Source of the DNA: Mucilaginibacter phenanthrenivorans
GTDB lineage: Bacteria; Bacteroidota; Bacteroidia; Sphingobacteriales; Sphingobacteriaceae
Direction of reading: 5' to 3'
DNA length: 64,000 bases
Assembly: GCF_024721155.1 (NCBI RefSeq)
Contig: NZ_JAHVAP010000001.1
Location: 124,001 to 188,000, forward strand
Positions within the stretch are counted from its first letter, which is position 1; the number at the start of each line of letters is the position of its first letter. A model generated the notes under the pieces. The model was not told the origin of the DNA. It did no database searches and worked only from the letters and a program-made list of their open reading frames with translations. A program made the position numbers and the translations under genes. Positions 53,022 through 61,156 of this stretch are shown here, piece after piece.

Positions 53022-53753
53022 ATGGATCAATATAAATGTATTATTATAGATGATGAACCGCACGCCATCGAGGGGCTAAAAAACTATATAGCTGCCATTC
53101 CCAGTTTAAAGCTGGAGCATTGTTACACCAGTCCGGTTGACGCTTTGATGGAGCTTTCAGGTGATAACAAAACCGACCTGATATTGCTTGATATTGATAT
53201 GCCGCAAATTTCTGGCATCGAACTATCACGGCAGATCAGGCAGAAAACCAACAAACTGGTATTCACTACCGGTCATACACAATACGGGTACGAGGCTTTT
53301 GAGGTTGATGCAGATGCATACCTGTTAAAGCCATATTCGCTGTCGAAATTTGCCTCAACTATAGCAAAGCTATTCCCGGCACAAACTGAGACCAAAAATG
53401 CCGGCGATTTTTTCTTTGTTAAGAATAAAAATGACCACTTAAAAATTGTTAAGATCCGTTTCGACGAGGTGGTTGCAATTGAGAGCAAACAGAACTACGT
53501 GCTTATCCACACCTTGTCGAAACAGATTCTTACTTACATGTCGCTTACCGAGATCTCCAAAACATTTGAACAGCTGCCAAATTTTGTTCAATACCAACGC
53601 AGCTTTGTGCTCAACAAGGAGCATATCGAGTCAATAAACGGCAATACAATCCAAATGGTTAACGGCGTACAAATTACCGTTGGTGAATACTATCGTAAGG
53701 ATTTTACCGCGTTTTTGTCGGAGAAACTAGTGAAAGCCAAACGTAGTGAATAA
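53022..53753 (+). CDS. LytTR-family response regulator (2)
   Basis: The 243-residue protein has a receiver domain (CIIIDDEPHAIEGLKNYI, Asp57 in ILLDIDMP, AYLLKPYS with Lys) and a C-terminal LytTR domain (IVKIRFDEVVAIESKQNYVLIHTL, VQYQRSFVLNKEHIESING). It shares length, domain order and many residues with the regulator at 51974-52717. It ends three bases before the stop of the small threonine-rich peptide gene on the opposite strand and is followed after 243 bases by the LytS-type kinase on the same strand. Confidence 0.93.
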   Translation: MDQYKCIIIDDEPHAIEGLKNYIAAIPSLKLEHCYTSPVDALMELSGDNKTDLILLDIDMPQISGIELSRQIRQKTNKLVFTTGHTQYGYEAFEVDADAYLLKPYSLSKFASTIAKLFPAQTETKNAGDFFFVKNKNDHLKIVKIRFDEVVAIESKQNYVLIHTLSKQILTYMSLTEISKTFEQLPNFVQYQRSFVLNKEHIESINGNTIQMVNGVQITVGEYYRKDFTAFLSEKLVKAKRSE

Positions 53754-53756
53754 CAA

Positions 53757-53906
53757 TTATTTTACGCCATTACCTCTTAAAATGCCGGTGTGCGTCATTG
53801 TTGTGGCTGTCGTCGTTGTTGTTGTTTCCGTGGGGTTAGACGGATTTCTCTTAGATTTGTACACAAAAAGTGTATTGTTGCTGATTTTAAATTGTTTGTG
53901 TTTCAT
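53757..53906 (-). CDS. Candidate RiPP precursor peptide, threonine-rich core, no cysteine
   Basis: ATG 53906 to TAA 53757-53759 encodes 49 residues. Residues 1-22 (MKHKQFKISNNTLFVYKSKR then NP) form a basic, leader-like part. Residues 26-40 hold 11 threonines (T26, T28-33, T35, T36, T38, T40), with Glu27, Ala34, Met37 and His39, followed by GILRGNGVK. There is no cysteine or serine in the core. This pattern (basic leader, Thr-rich tail) resembles substrates of LanB-type dehydratases, and a full-length LanB gene lies 1.1 kb away on the same strand. The start codon sits in a perfect hairpin (53900-53922). I do not recognise a named family. The pairing with LanB is inference. Confidence 0.6.
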   Translation of the reverse strand: MKHKQFKISNNTLFVYKSKRNPSNPTETTTTTTATTMTHTGILRGNGVK

Positions 53907-53922
53907 AACTTTTTTATGAAAC
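53900..53922. promoter_or_regulatory. Perfect palindrome covering the start codon of the precursor gene
   Basis: GTTTCATAA (53900-53908), a five-base loop, and TTATGAAAC (53914-53922) form a perfect 9-bp inverted repeat. The precursor's ATG (53904-53906) lies inside one arm. It could be an RNA hairpin that limits translation or an operator in DNA. It is also within the leader region of the kinase gene. Confidence 0.5.
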
Positions 53923-53996
53923 TTATGGTGAAATTTAGACCAGTAAAAAAGAGCGGGATGTAAAGGTCATTTTCCTATTCAGAATTGGTTAACAAC

Positions 53997-55169
53997 ATGA
54001 AAAAGATTTTTGAAAAATGGTTTAAGAGATACAGGCTTCACCTGCTGGTATGGATATTATTTATCTTTTACGAGGTGGTAATTATTGGGCTGATATTTGG
54101 TGATTATGGTGACTTTTTCACTTACGCCGGACACTATGCCTGTGTTCTGATACTTTTTTATGCCCATTCGGACTATGCGTTGCCCTGGGCTCTGAAAAAT
54201 ACTAAAAAAGCGATTTGGAAATTGCCCCTGATCATCGTTTTTGAGTTTTCGGTATATATTTATGCGTCCTATTGGGTGGATTTTTTATTAAAGGCATTTC
54301 ACGTTTTTACCACAGATTCTCACTTTAAATTAACATATCAATTTTGTCTAAAATACATTTATAGGGGAGTTTATTTCATAGGTTATTCAACAGGTTATTA
54401 TTTCATTATAAATTATATTAAGGAAAAGAAGAAAACGGATGAACTTGAAAAGCAACGCTTAAATGATATCATCTATCGCCAAAAAACTGAACAGGAATTA
54501 AGCCAGGCGCAAAACGCATTTCTGAAGGCCCAGATTAATCCGCACTTTCTGTTCAATACGCTTGATTTTATTTATCACAATGTTGTTGGGTCGTCGCCGG
54601 TGGCGGCTGATGCTATTATCACACTTTCGGAAATGATGCGCTATGCTATCGACTCGGACAGAATGGGTGATTATGTTTTGTTGGGAGATGAAATAGACCA
54701 GGTAGAAAACCTGCTTTATTTGAACCAGATGAGGAAAAATCATAACCTGAGTTTTAGACTGAACTACGACGAGCAGACCAGGAATATCAGACTTATTCCT
54801 TTGATTTTGTTAACACTCGTAGAAAATATATTTAAGCACGGCAATCTAGTTAACGCGGATCATGAGGCAAGTGTTAATATGTATATAAGCGACGATAGGT
54901 TTTTTATAAAAACAAGCAATTTGATCAATAAACGTGTAGCAACAACCAGCAACAATAAAGGATTGGACAATATTGAACGACGGCTAAAATTTGCCTATGG
55001 CGCCGGGGTGCAATTTACCTACGAGGCAGATGAAGTCGGCTATTTTAAGGTTGTTGTTGAGATCCCTGTTGCGCAACTGAAAGCGCACGGCGGGTCTTCA
55101 AAGTTTTTAAAAGATGCTGGTAAAGAATTGCTTCATGAGCCCGTTGGTCTGCAAAAAATAGCCGGTTAA
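53997..55169 (+). CDS. LytS-type sensor histidine kinase
   Basis: From ATG 53997 (a TTG four codons earlier is in frame) the 390-residue protein has about four membrane helices in residues 15-150, a coiled-coil linker, and a His_kinase domain with KAQINPHFLFNTLDFIYHNVV, where the His is phosphorylated. An HATPase region follows with LVENIFKHGN and SNNKGLDNIERRLKFAYG. It should phosphorylate one or both nearby LytTR regulators. Its last 125 bases overlap the convergent LanB gene. The tail after VVVEIPV (about 40 residues) is beyond the catalytic domain and may be shaped by this overlap. Confidence 0.92.
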   Translation: MKKIFEKWFKRYRLHLLVWILFIFYEVVIIGLIFGDYGDFFTYAGHYACVLILFYAHSDYALPWALKNTKKAIWKLPLIIVFEFSVYIYASYWVDFLLKAFHVFTTDSHFKLTYQFCLKYIYRGVYFIGYSTGYYFIINYIKEKKKTDELEKQRLNDIIYRQKTEQELSQAQNAFLKAQINPHFLFNTLDFIYHNVVGSSPVAADAIITLSEMMRYAIDSDRMGDYVLLGDEIDQVENLLYLNQMRKNHNLSFRLNYDEQTRNIRLIPLILLTLVENIFKHGNLVNADHEASVNMYISDDRFFIKTSNLINKRVATTSNNKGLDNIERRLKFAYGAGVQFTYEADEVGYFKVVVEIPVAQLKAHGGSSKFLKDAGKELLHEPVGLQKIAG

Positions 55170-57870
55170 CATGCATGTGGATCAGATCGGCAGTTATTTT
55201 AAAACGTTCGTCAGCAGTGTCGCACTTGCTCAGGATTTTTAAGAATAGGTTTTCTTGCTTGCCCGGTAGACGTAAGCGAACTATCTGGTCATCGTTTGGT
55301 AATTGTTTTTTGAGCTGCTGAAAGGACAAGTTCAATTTTTTAAAGTTTTCCGGTCCCATACCCATTTCCGTGCTGAAGTTATCAGCCATATTTTGAACGA
55401 AAATAACTTGATCTCCAATATTTGAAAAACAATGCCCCACCAGTTGTTGCATCCATGCCAATGTTGCTTTGTAAAGGTGATCGGTTCCGTTCCCTTTTCG
55501 CAATAGTTGAAGAATATATTTACTATCCGCACTGAAAAATTCCTCTGCAAGCGACATTCTCTCCAAGCCATAGCGCGCTGTTTCTCTAAAATAGGTTTTA
55601 ACCTGGATGTCTGAGATCAGTCCGCTTGTATAATCTTGCTCGAGAATTGCCTTTAGCCTGCTTATGTGGCTATAAGCTTCGCTTGTTTCCCTAAGGTTGA
55701 GTCTTAGCCGGATGTGCGGCGCCGGATCGTCATACCGGATGAAAAACCATTTTTGGAGATCTGTGGTAAGGTCCTTTAAAAAAAGTGTAATTCTATTTAG
55801 CAGGATTTCGTTGCTTCGTGATGGGTGGCAATAGATCTCGAAATACAACCAGTCGCCACCGGGGACTTCCATATCGTTAATTTTATCAAAAGCCAGGTTC
55901 TGTTCGCCCTTATAAACCGGGTTTTCATGGGCATAGCTAACGATATACTCGGCGGAATAGCTTTTGCCTTCTTCGTCCCTGATTCCATCTAATTTTGAGA
56001 CTAAAGCTTCCGAGATATAAAGTTCGTTATCCGGATAGTTCGCGCAAAAAAGAAGGAACTGATCAATGTCATTATCATTATTTGGATCAAAACACAAGGT
56101 TTGGTCTGAATTTCCTGCTTTGAAGAAGGAAAAAATCCCCTCATTCATCAACCAGCCCGTTAACTCCTTTTTTAGTTGAAGGTTTTTAGCTTTCTTAAAT
56201 TGTTTAGGAACCAGCCACATCGCCGGAGATACAACGATCTCCTTGTAAACAACGCGTGGGTACCGTAGGAGGCCAGGAAAGAAATGCCGGATCTTAAAGT
56301 TAAGATCGGCGTTGATGTTTTGAAACTGCAGGTCGCAAAGAAAACGGTATACGGCGAGATCAGAACGCGTGTAATTATAGGCAGACGGAATTCTCGGGAT
56401 TGCCCGTTTGTTATATTTTTTAGACCATAAGATCACTTCACCACCTTTTACCGCAACCAACAGGTCATCTAAGCGCATAGGCGAGGGGTGGCACGACCAT
56501 GTTAATATAGGCAATTCATGCGCATACAGTTGCTTGCGACGGTTCACATTGTCTACCTGCTTTTCGACCTGGTAGGCGATGTCGAAAAAAACAATATCGG
56601 GATTTGCCCGCTCTTCTAAATCGGCTATTTTACGACCAAAGGTTTCAACTTCTTCATTGGCAATGGTAAAGCGACCCAATAAAGCGCTGGCAGTGCAACC
56701 GCCGGCATTTTCAATAACCGGCTGATTATTCCACAAACGCAGCAGAAGGCTGAAGGTATTAGGCAGAGGAGGGGATGACTGCCTGGCAGGTTCCTCAAAC
56801 TCATCCAGGCTGATCTGCCCGCCTGATATAATTCCATTCAGTAAAAAACGATGGAGTGGTGAATAGTTAATTTGAAGATTTGGCTGTTCTTCCCTTTTAG
56901 CTGATCTTATGAATTCCTCTAACGCTTGGTCGGTTTGGGACTGCCCCAGGTCGGCATAACCCACGCCTGTCTCCGGATCCATGGCAATAGTTAACGGAAT
57001 GGCCCGCTGCTCAAATTTTTTTGAAAACGCACTTTTGAAATTGTTTAACGTCTCGTTTTTTGTCCCGGGTAAATAATTCGATAGAAAATCTATCAGCCCC
57101 GGAAGATTCCGGAGCTTCCGGCTGTCGAATCCACCGGAAATAAGTTTGCGCTCCGCTATTATATAGCTGTTTCCATTACTCGGGTTAATGATATCTAGTC
57201 TTTTGAAATAATCCGTACCGGTTATATTTGGAAATAGATCGCTTAGTATCAATTGCGATTCCAGTAGCTGGGTAAGTAAGTTTAAGGTGTCTTTTTCCCG
57301 CATCTGAAATTCGGATGCCATGAATTCAAAAACGTGCTTAGCGCTTTTTTTTTCGTTACAGAAATCTAAGATGGCATTAAGCTCGGGGAAGTTATTTACC
57401 GAAGCTATTTCAAAATATTCATTGCGATGGCGGATGTAACGGTTTTCTTTGCCAACGAGATAAATTGTAGAGTTGGTTTGAAAACATTGGGAATTAACGG
57501 CGAGTTTCCCCAGGTCCATTGTTAGCAGGTCCTTTTTATTCCAATTAGTAAATTCAATGGCCGAGATTTTACGCTCTATGATCGGCTGATTGCTCTCGCC
57601 TGTTGCGTGAGGCATTGTGGTAATTGCTGCAAAACTGCCGAACGGAGTGGCCCGGTATTTGGCCCTGTTGAAATACTTCCATGCAGTGAAGGCCGCCTTT
57701 TCATTCAAATCTTTTAATTCATTTACCCCAACACGTTCAACTATTTCTGCAAATGCTGGAGACGCTTCGTTTATAAGGTATTTTAAACTGTCCCATTTCT
57801 CTCCAATCTCATCAGCTAGGCCGAATGCCGGTGTGCGACACAGAATCACGTCCAATAATTTAATTTTCAT
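55045..57870 (-). CDS. Full-length lantibiotic dehydratase (LanB-like)
   Basis: The 941-residue protein has the N-terminal glutamylation domain (about 15-660, with FNRAKYRATPFGSFAAIT near residue 70 and a GYADLGQS segment) and the C-terminal elimination domain (about 685-920), opening WLYFEIYCHPSRSNEILLNRI and containing FFIRYDDPAPHIRLRLNL and FRETARYG. These are the two parts of class I LanB enzymes, which use glutamyl-tRNA to dehydrate Ser and Thr. No LanC cyclase, LanP protease or LanT transporter lies nearby; the small Thr-rich gene at 53757-53906 is the only plausible substrate. Its 3' end overlaps the kinase gene by 125 bases, tail to tail. Confidence 0.9.
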   Translation of the reverse strand: MKIKLLDVILCRTPAFGLADEIGEKWDSLKYLINEASPAFAEIVERVGVNELKDLNEKAAFTAWKYFNRAKYRATPFGSFAAITTMPHATGESNQPIIERKISAIEFTNWNKKDLLTMDLGKLAVNSQCFQTNSTIYLVGKENRYIRHRNEYFEIASVNNFPELNAILDFCNEKKSAKHVFEFMASEFQMREKDTLNLLTQLLESQLILSDLFPNITGTDYFKRLDIINPSNGNSYIIAERKLISGGFDSRKLRNLPGLIDFLSNYLPGTKNETLNNFKSAFSKKFEQRAIPLTIAMDPETGVGYADLGQSQTDQALEEFIRSAKREEQPNLQINYSPLHRFLLNGIISGGQISLDEFEEPARQSSPPLPNTFSLLLRLWNNQPVIENAGGCTASALLGRFTIANEEVETFGRKIADLEERANPDIVFFDIAYQVEKQVDNVNRRKQLYAHELPILTWSCHPSPMRLDDLLVAVKGGEVILWSKKYNKRAIPRIPSAYNYTRSDLAVYRFLCDLQFQNINADLNFKIRHFFPGLLRYPRVVYKEIVVSPAMWLVPKQFKKAKNLQLKKELTGWLMNEGIFSFFKAGNSDQTLCFDPNNDNDIDQFLLFCANYPDNELYISEALVSKLDGIRDEEGKSYSAEYIVSYAHENPVYKGEQNLAFDKINDMEVPGGDWLYFEIYCHPSRSNEILLNRITLFLKDLTTDLQKWFFIRYDDPAPHIRLRLNLRETSEAYSHISRLKAILEQDYTSGLISDIQVKTYFRETARYGLERMSLAEEFFSADSKYILQLLRKGNGTDHLYKATLAWMQQLVGHCFSNIGDQVIFVQNMADNFSTEMGMGPENFKKLNLSFQQLKKQLPNDDQIVRLRLPGKQENLFLKILSKCDTADERFKITADLIHMHVNRLFFADQRAHEAILYQHLLKTLKTRRALSVAQQGSQQQP

Positions 57871-58355
57871 TGACTGCCGGTTGAATAAAAATTACTGATT
57901 GATTTTGTGCCGCGAGGAGGATAGATGGACGCAGATGCCGGATGATTAACTTGGTGTAAGCAGGTAGCTGGCGGGGTAAGGAAGAAGGTGTCATAATAAG
58001 CGATCAGGATGCTTAAAGATAGGCTTTTTTAATGCGAAGGAATAAACCCTTTCTATCTTTATTGCCTTAATCAGCTGAATTTATATCAACTCATTCTGCC
58101 TCAGTAGCTTTTTTTATCTCATCAGGTGCCAGAAGTCAATAGTAGTTCAAATAAATGACCAATAGAAAATTCTATTGGAACCTTCATAAAAACAGCTATT
58201 GTTTAATGAACTGTTGTACTTAGAACGGCACTTCCTGTAGTGTAAGGTGAACGCGTAACCTGCCATTTTTGCCTATGGTTATACATATTAGGACCGGTTT
58301 CATATGTCTTATTCCCGGTAGTTTTAGTACAAGGTAGTATAGTGTCTTAGGATGT
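57871..58355. other. Upstream region of LanB, no clear gene
   Basis: 485 bases between LanB and the YdeI-like gene. Several short minus-strand frames exist (44 codons from 57994, 39 codons from about 58265) but neither looks like a leader-core precursor or a known protein. A perfect 9-bp palindrome with a two-base centre (CCAATAGAA, AA, TTCTATTGG) at 58159-58178 may be an operator or a stem-loop for LanB. Confidence 0.4.
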
Positions 58356-58970
58356 TTATTTTTGATGTTTCCAAAACCTGCCTTTTCCTTCGGCTATCCA
58401 TTCTAAAGCGTCATTTATTCTTTTTTGTCGTGTTTCGTCGGTTTTGGCGTCGGTAATCCAAACAATATATTCCTTGCGGAAAGAGTTGGATTTGTTTTCA
58501 AAAACTTCTTTTGCTTTGGGGGTAGCTACTAATGCAGCCAGCAGATAATCGGGCGTCTCCAGTACCTTGGGTTTATCAGATTCCGGCTTCTCTCTTTTTA
58601 CCTTTATGCCTTTTTCGTTTAATTGCATGGCTTCTTTAAGCATAGCAATAAATTCCTCGTCTGGCGGCAGATCTCCTAATTTACTGATCTTTCCCAAAAA
58701 TCGTTGGATCGGTTTTAAGTCCTTGTTTGCCTTCAGGCGCGGATCGGTCATCAGTTCGGCCTTCAGGAACGTGAAGGAGCAGTGGTTTTTATACGATGCC
58801 ACTACACACATGTTATCGCCGTTATACTCAAAATGAGGTAAACTCCATTTTATCGTCTCTTCTGCATCGGGGGAATTTTCATAAATAAGCCGGCGCCAGT
58901 GCTCAAGAATTGGTTTTGCAAAGTCTTCCGAGTTGGCTATGTAAGCATCCACAGCTGAATTGTAGTTCAT
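58356..58970 (-). CDS. YdeI-like protein with DUF1801 domain
   Basis: From ATG 58970 the product has 204 residues. The N-terminal part is a DUF1801 domain (FAKPILEHWRRLIYENSPDAEETIKWSLPHFEYNGDNMC). The C-terminal part is a bacteriocin-protection/YdeI type with DYLLAALVATPKAKEVFENKSNSFRKEYIVWITDAKTDETRQKRINDALEWIAEGK. YdeI-like proteins are linked with resistance to antimicrobial peptides in some bacteria, which is notable near a LanB, but they are also general stress genes. It is the end of a likely two-gene unit with the VOC gene (20-nt gap). Confidence 0.75.
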   Translation of the reverse strand: MNYNSAVDAYIANSEDFAKPILEHWRRLIYENSPDAEETIKWSLPHFEYNGDNMCVVASYKNHCSFTFLKAELMTDPRLKANKDLKPIQRFLGKISKLGDLPPDEEFIAMLKEAMQLNEKGIKVKREKPESDKPKVLETPDYLLAALVATPKAKEVFENKSNSFRKEYIVWITDAKTDETRQKRINDALEWIAEGKGRFWKHQK

Positions 58971-58990
58971 GATGTTTGATTTTTTAATAT

Positions 58991-59398
58991 TTACGATTGT
59001 GGGAGCTGACTCATATCCAGGTAAGCCATTTCCCATTTGTGACCGTCCAGATCGGCAAAGCTGTGTTGGTACATCCAGCCCCGATCCTGTGCCTGGGCAT
59101 AGATATTTCCGCCCAGTGATTCGGCTTTGCTGATAAATTGTTTCACTTCATCTGCCGACGCTGCGTCAAGCGCAATAAGTACTTCGGTGGAATGGCGTGC
59201 GTCGCATATTTCAGTATCAATAAAAGATTTGAAATAGTTGTCAGTAAGCAGCATTACAAAAATACTGTCGCTCACAATCATGCAGCCGGCCTTCTCATCT
59301 GTAAATTGCGGATTAAAAGAAAAGCCTAAATTGCCGAAGAACTCTATAGACTTAGCCAGGTTCTTCACTGGCAGATTGATAAATACCTTAGTAGCCAT
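58991..59398 (-). CDS. VOC-family (glyoxalase-like) protein
   Basis: The 135-residue protein (ATG 59398) starts MATKVFINLPVKNLAKSIEFFGNLGF and ends WMYQHSFADLDGHKWEMAYLD, the usual start and end of the lactoylglutathione lyase/PhnB-like VOC group, with Glu and His at the expected ligand positions near the end. Substrate unknown. It is transcribed ahead of the YdeI-like gene. Confidence 0.82.
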   Translation of the reverse strand: MATKVFINLPVKNLAKSIEFFGNLGFSFNPQFTDEKAGCMIVSDSIFVMLLTDNYFKSFIDTEICDARHSTEVLIALDAASADEVKQFISKAESLGGNIYAQAQDRGWMYQHSFADLDGHKWEMAYLDMSQLPQS

Positions 59399-59500
59399 AT
59401 TTTTAAACTGATCGTTTAGGATATATTTAATAACGGAACAAAGAAACTTAGCAAGACACAAAAGATTTGGTCGAAAACTTGGATAAACAGGTCAATTTAA

Positions 59501-60400
59501 TTACTTGCACCGTTTGCGGAACTCCGAGGGCGAGAGGCCTGCCTGTTTTTTGAAGAATTTGCCAAAATTGGCAGGGTCTGAAAAATTAAGCTGATAGGCA
59601 ACTTCGGCTATCTCAAAATCGGTGTATTGGATAAGCGATTTAGCTTCTGTGGCCAGACGCCCGGCGATAAATGTGAGGGCATTTTTTCCCGACGCCTGTT
59701 TAACAGATTGCGAGAGATAATTTGCGGTAACTGAGAGCATATCTGCGTATTCCTGCACCGTACGCTTATCAATATAATGGTTATTTATCAACTGGATAAA
59801 TTTTCGTAACAGGATCTGTTGCGTTGTGGCCGGGTGAATGTCCTTTTTCTTTTCTATTGCAAAGTCTTCCAGATAGTAGAGCAAGCCGAGCAACTTTATC
59901 CTTGCTTCAATATGCTGCGCTTTGCCCGACCTTTCATAAGTGGTAAATACAGCTTCAAAATGCGGCGCTAACTGTTTGAATGTGGCGTGGTCAAACTTAA
60001 ATAGGTTGGTATGTGATATATCAAATAGCGGAAATTGCTGGTGAAAGTCTGGTTTGAAGAATGAGAAACATTCCGGTTTAAAATAAATCACATAACCTTC
60101 CAATGCATTATTATGAGCAAAGCTATACACAAGATTGGGTGAATGAAAGACAAGATAGGAATCAGGATCATGAATGGTTTCATGGCCATAGTTAACTTCT
60201 ATCTTGCCGGAATTGAAGAACAGGGCGAAAAAATAAAAGGAACGTTTAAAAGGTGGCCGGTATACCTGCAACTCCTGGTCGAGCTGCTTTAATCGCAAAC
60301 AGTAAAAGTTTGGATCAGTGGTTCGACCTGGCCAAGGAATAGAGGCCAGAAAATCGTTGATTTCTGTGTAATAAGGAAGAGTAATTTTTGTTTTCGCCAT
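59501..60400 (-). CDS. AraC-family transcriptional regulator
   Basis: The 299-residue protein (ATG 60400) has an N-terminal cupin-like sensor part (residues 20-160) and a C-terminal double helix-turn-helix (about 205-299): KRTVQEYADMLSVTANYLSQSVKQASG, then FEIAEVAYQLNFSDPANFGKFFKKQAGLSPSEFRKRC. It should activate a nearby promoter on binding a small molecule. It is 100 bases upstream of the VOC and YdeI-like genes on the same strand and may control them. Confidence 0.9.
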   Translation of the reverse strand: MAKTKITLPYYTEINDFLASIPWPGRTTDPNFYCLRLKQLDQELQVYRPPFKRSFYFFALFFNSGKIEVNYGHETIHDPDSYLVFHSPNLVYSFAHNNALEGYVIYFKPECFSFFKPDFHQQFPLFDISHTNLFKFDHATFKQLAPHFEAVFTTYERSGKAQHIEARIKLLGLLYYLEDFAIEKKKDIHPATTQQILLRKFIQLINNHYIDKRTVQEYADMLSVTANYLSQSVKQASGKNALTFIAGRLATEAKSLIQYTDFEIAEVAYQLNFSDPANFGKFFKKQAGLSPSEFRKRCK

Positions 60401-60728
60401 AAAATACACCACAAAAGGGATGATCCTAAAATAGAAAAAGAAAATCTCTTCACCTACCGATCACAAAAAAATCACCATAGGTGAAAGGCTAATATTATCA
60501 TGGGTTTCACCCTTGTTGTCACTGTCTCTGGATACGGTGCAAGGCTTAACCAAATGATTTCGTGTTCTTTATAGCACTGATTTGTATGTTTAATTAGCAA
60601 AATCGCAATTCATAGCCAATGAATTAATGTGGTCAAAATGTTAAGAAAGCTACTTTTTTCAATTTTGGAACGAGGTGGTCAATCGCTTAGGAACGTCCAA
60701 TTAACGTAAACAGCACAAAAAAATAAGA
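60401..60728. other. Divergent intergenic region AraC/BlaI
   Basis: About 330 bases with no coding frame. It contains a long-spaced inverted repeat, TTCACCTA at 60449-60456 and TAGGTGAA at 60478-60485, just upstream of the AraC gene and thus a candidate operator. Confidence 0.4.
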
Positions 60729-60775
60729 AATACTAATAAATTAGTTTGAATACTAATTTATTAGTATTAAGTTTG
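60729..60775 (+). promoter_or_regulatory. BlaI-type promoter with two tandem operator dyads
   Basis: A perfect 17-bp inverted repeat (60729-60745 and 60752-60768) consists of two dyads of TACTAAT-NN-ATTAGT(A) type at 60731-60746 and 60751-60766, 20 bases apart. The promoter lies within: TTTG at 60745-60748, a 19-nt spacer, and TAAGTTTG at 60768-60775, a perfect Bacteroidota promoter. BlaI dimers bound to the dyads would cover it, giving autorepression. The ATG follows 19 bases after the -7 element. Confidence 0.85.
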
Positions 60776-60793
60776 TTTGTAATTTAAAAATCA

Positions 60794-61156
60794 ATGCAAA
60801 AATTAGCAAAACGAGAAGAACAGATTATGCAGGCCGTGTGGAATCTTGAAAAGGCTTTTATCAAAGATATTATCCAGGAACTGCCCGATCCCAAACCGCA
60901 TTATAACTCCGTCGCCACTATGCTGAAGATTCTGAAAGAAAAAGGATTTCTTGAATATGAGAGCGTAGGTAATATGTTTCAATACTATCCGGCTGTATCA
61001 AAAGAGGATTACCAAAAGCATTCTATGAAAGATATTGTGAGCCAGTATTTTGATAACTCGTACTCAAACATGCTTGCTTTTTTTGCTAAAGAGCAAAAAC
61101 TTACTGAAGATGAACTGAATGACATTATCAACATTATTAAATCCAATAAAAAATGA
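60794..61156 (+). CDS. BlaI/MecI/CopY-type repressor
   Basis: The 120-residue winged-helix protein begins MQKLAKREEQIMQAVWNLEK and has IIQELPDPKPHYNSVATMLKILKEKGFLEYE, the standard BlaI recognition region, and a C-terminal dimer part. In BlaI/MecI systems the repressor is cleaved after the M56 partner senses a signal such as a beta-lactam. The partner gene begins four bases before its stop (ATGA overlap). The promoter carries two operator dyads. Confidence 0.92.
   Translation: MQKLAKREEQIMQAVWNLEKAFIKDIIQELPDPKPHYNSVATMLKILKEKGFLEYESVGNMFQYYPAVSKEDYQKHSMKDIVSQYFDNSYSNMLAFFAKEQKLTEDELNDIINIIKSNKK

Noticed and set aside
57860..57994. 44-codon minus-strand frame just upstream of LanB as a possible precursor
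   Set aside because: It overlaps the LanB start, has no Cys and few Ser/Thr, and no leader-core layout; the gene at 53757-53906 is a far better candidate.
58147..58265. 39-codon minus-strand frame with two Cys and several Ser upstream of LanB
   Set aside because: The Cys/Ser content first suggested a lanthipeptide core, but there is no recognisable leader, the residues are scattered and the frame starts in an otherwise random stretch. Kept out as unsupported.
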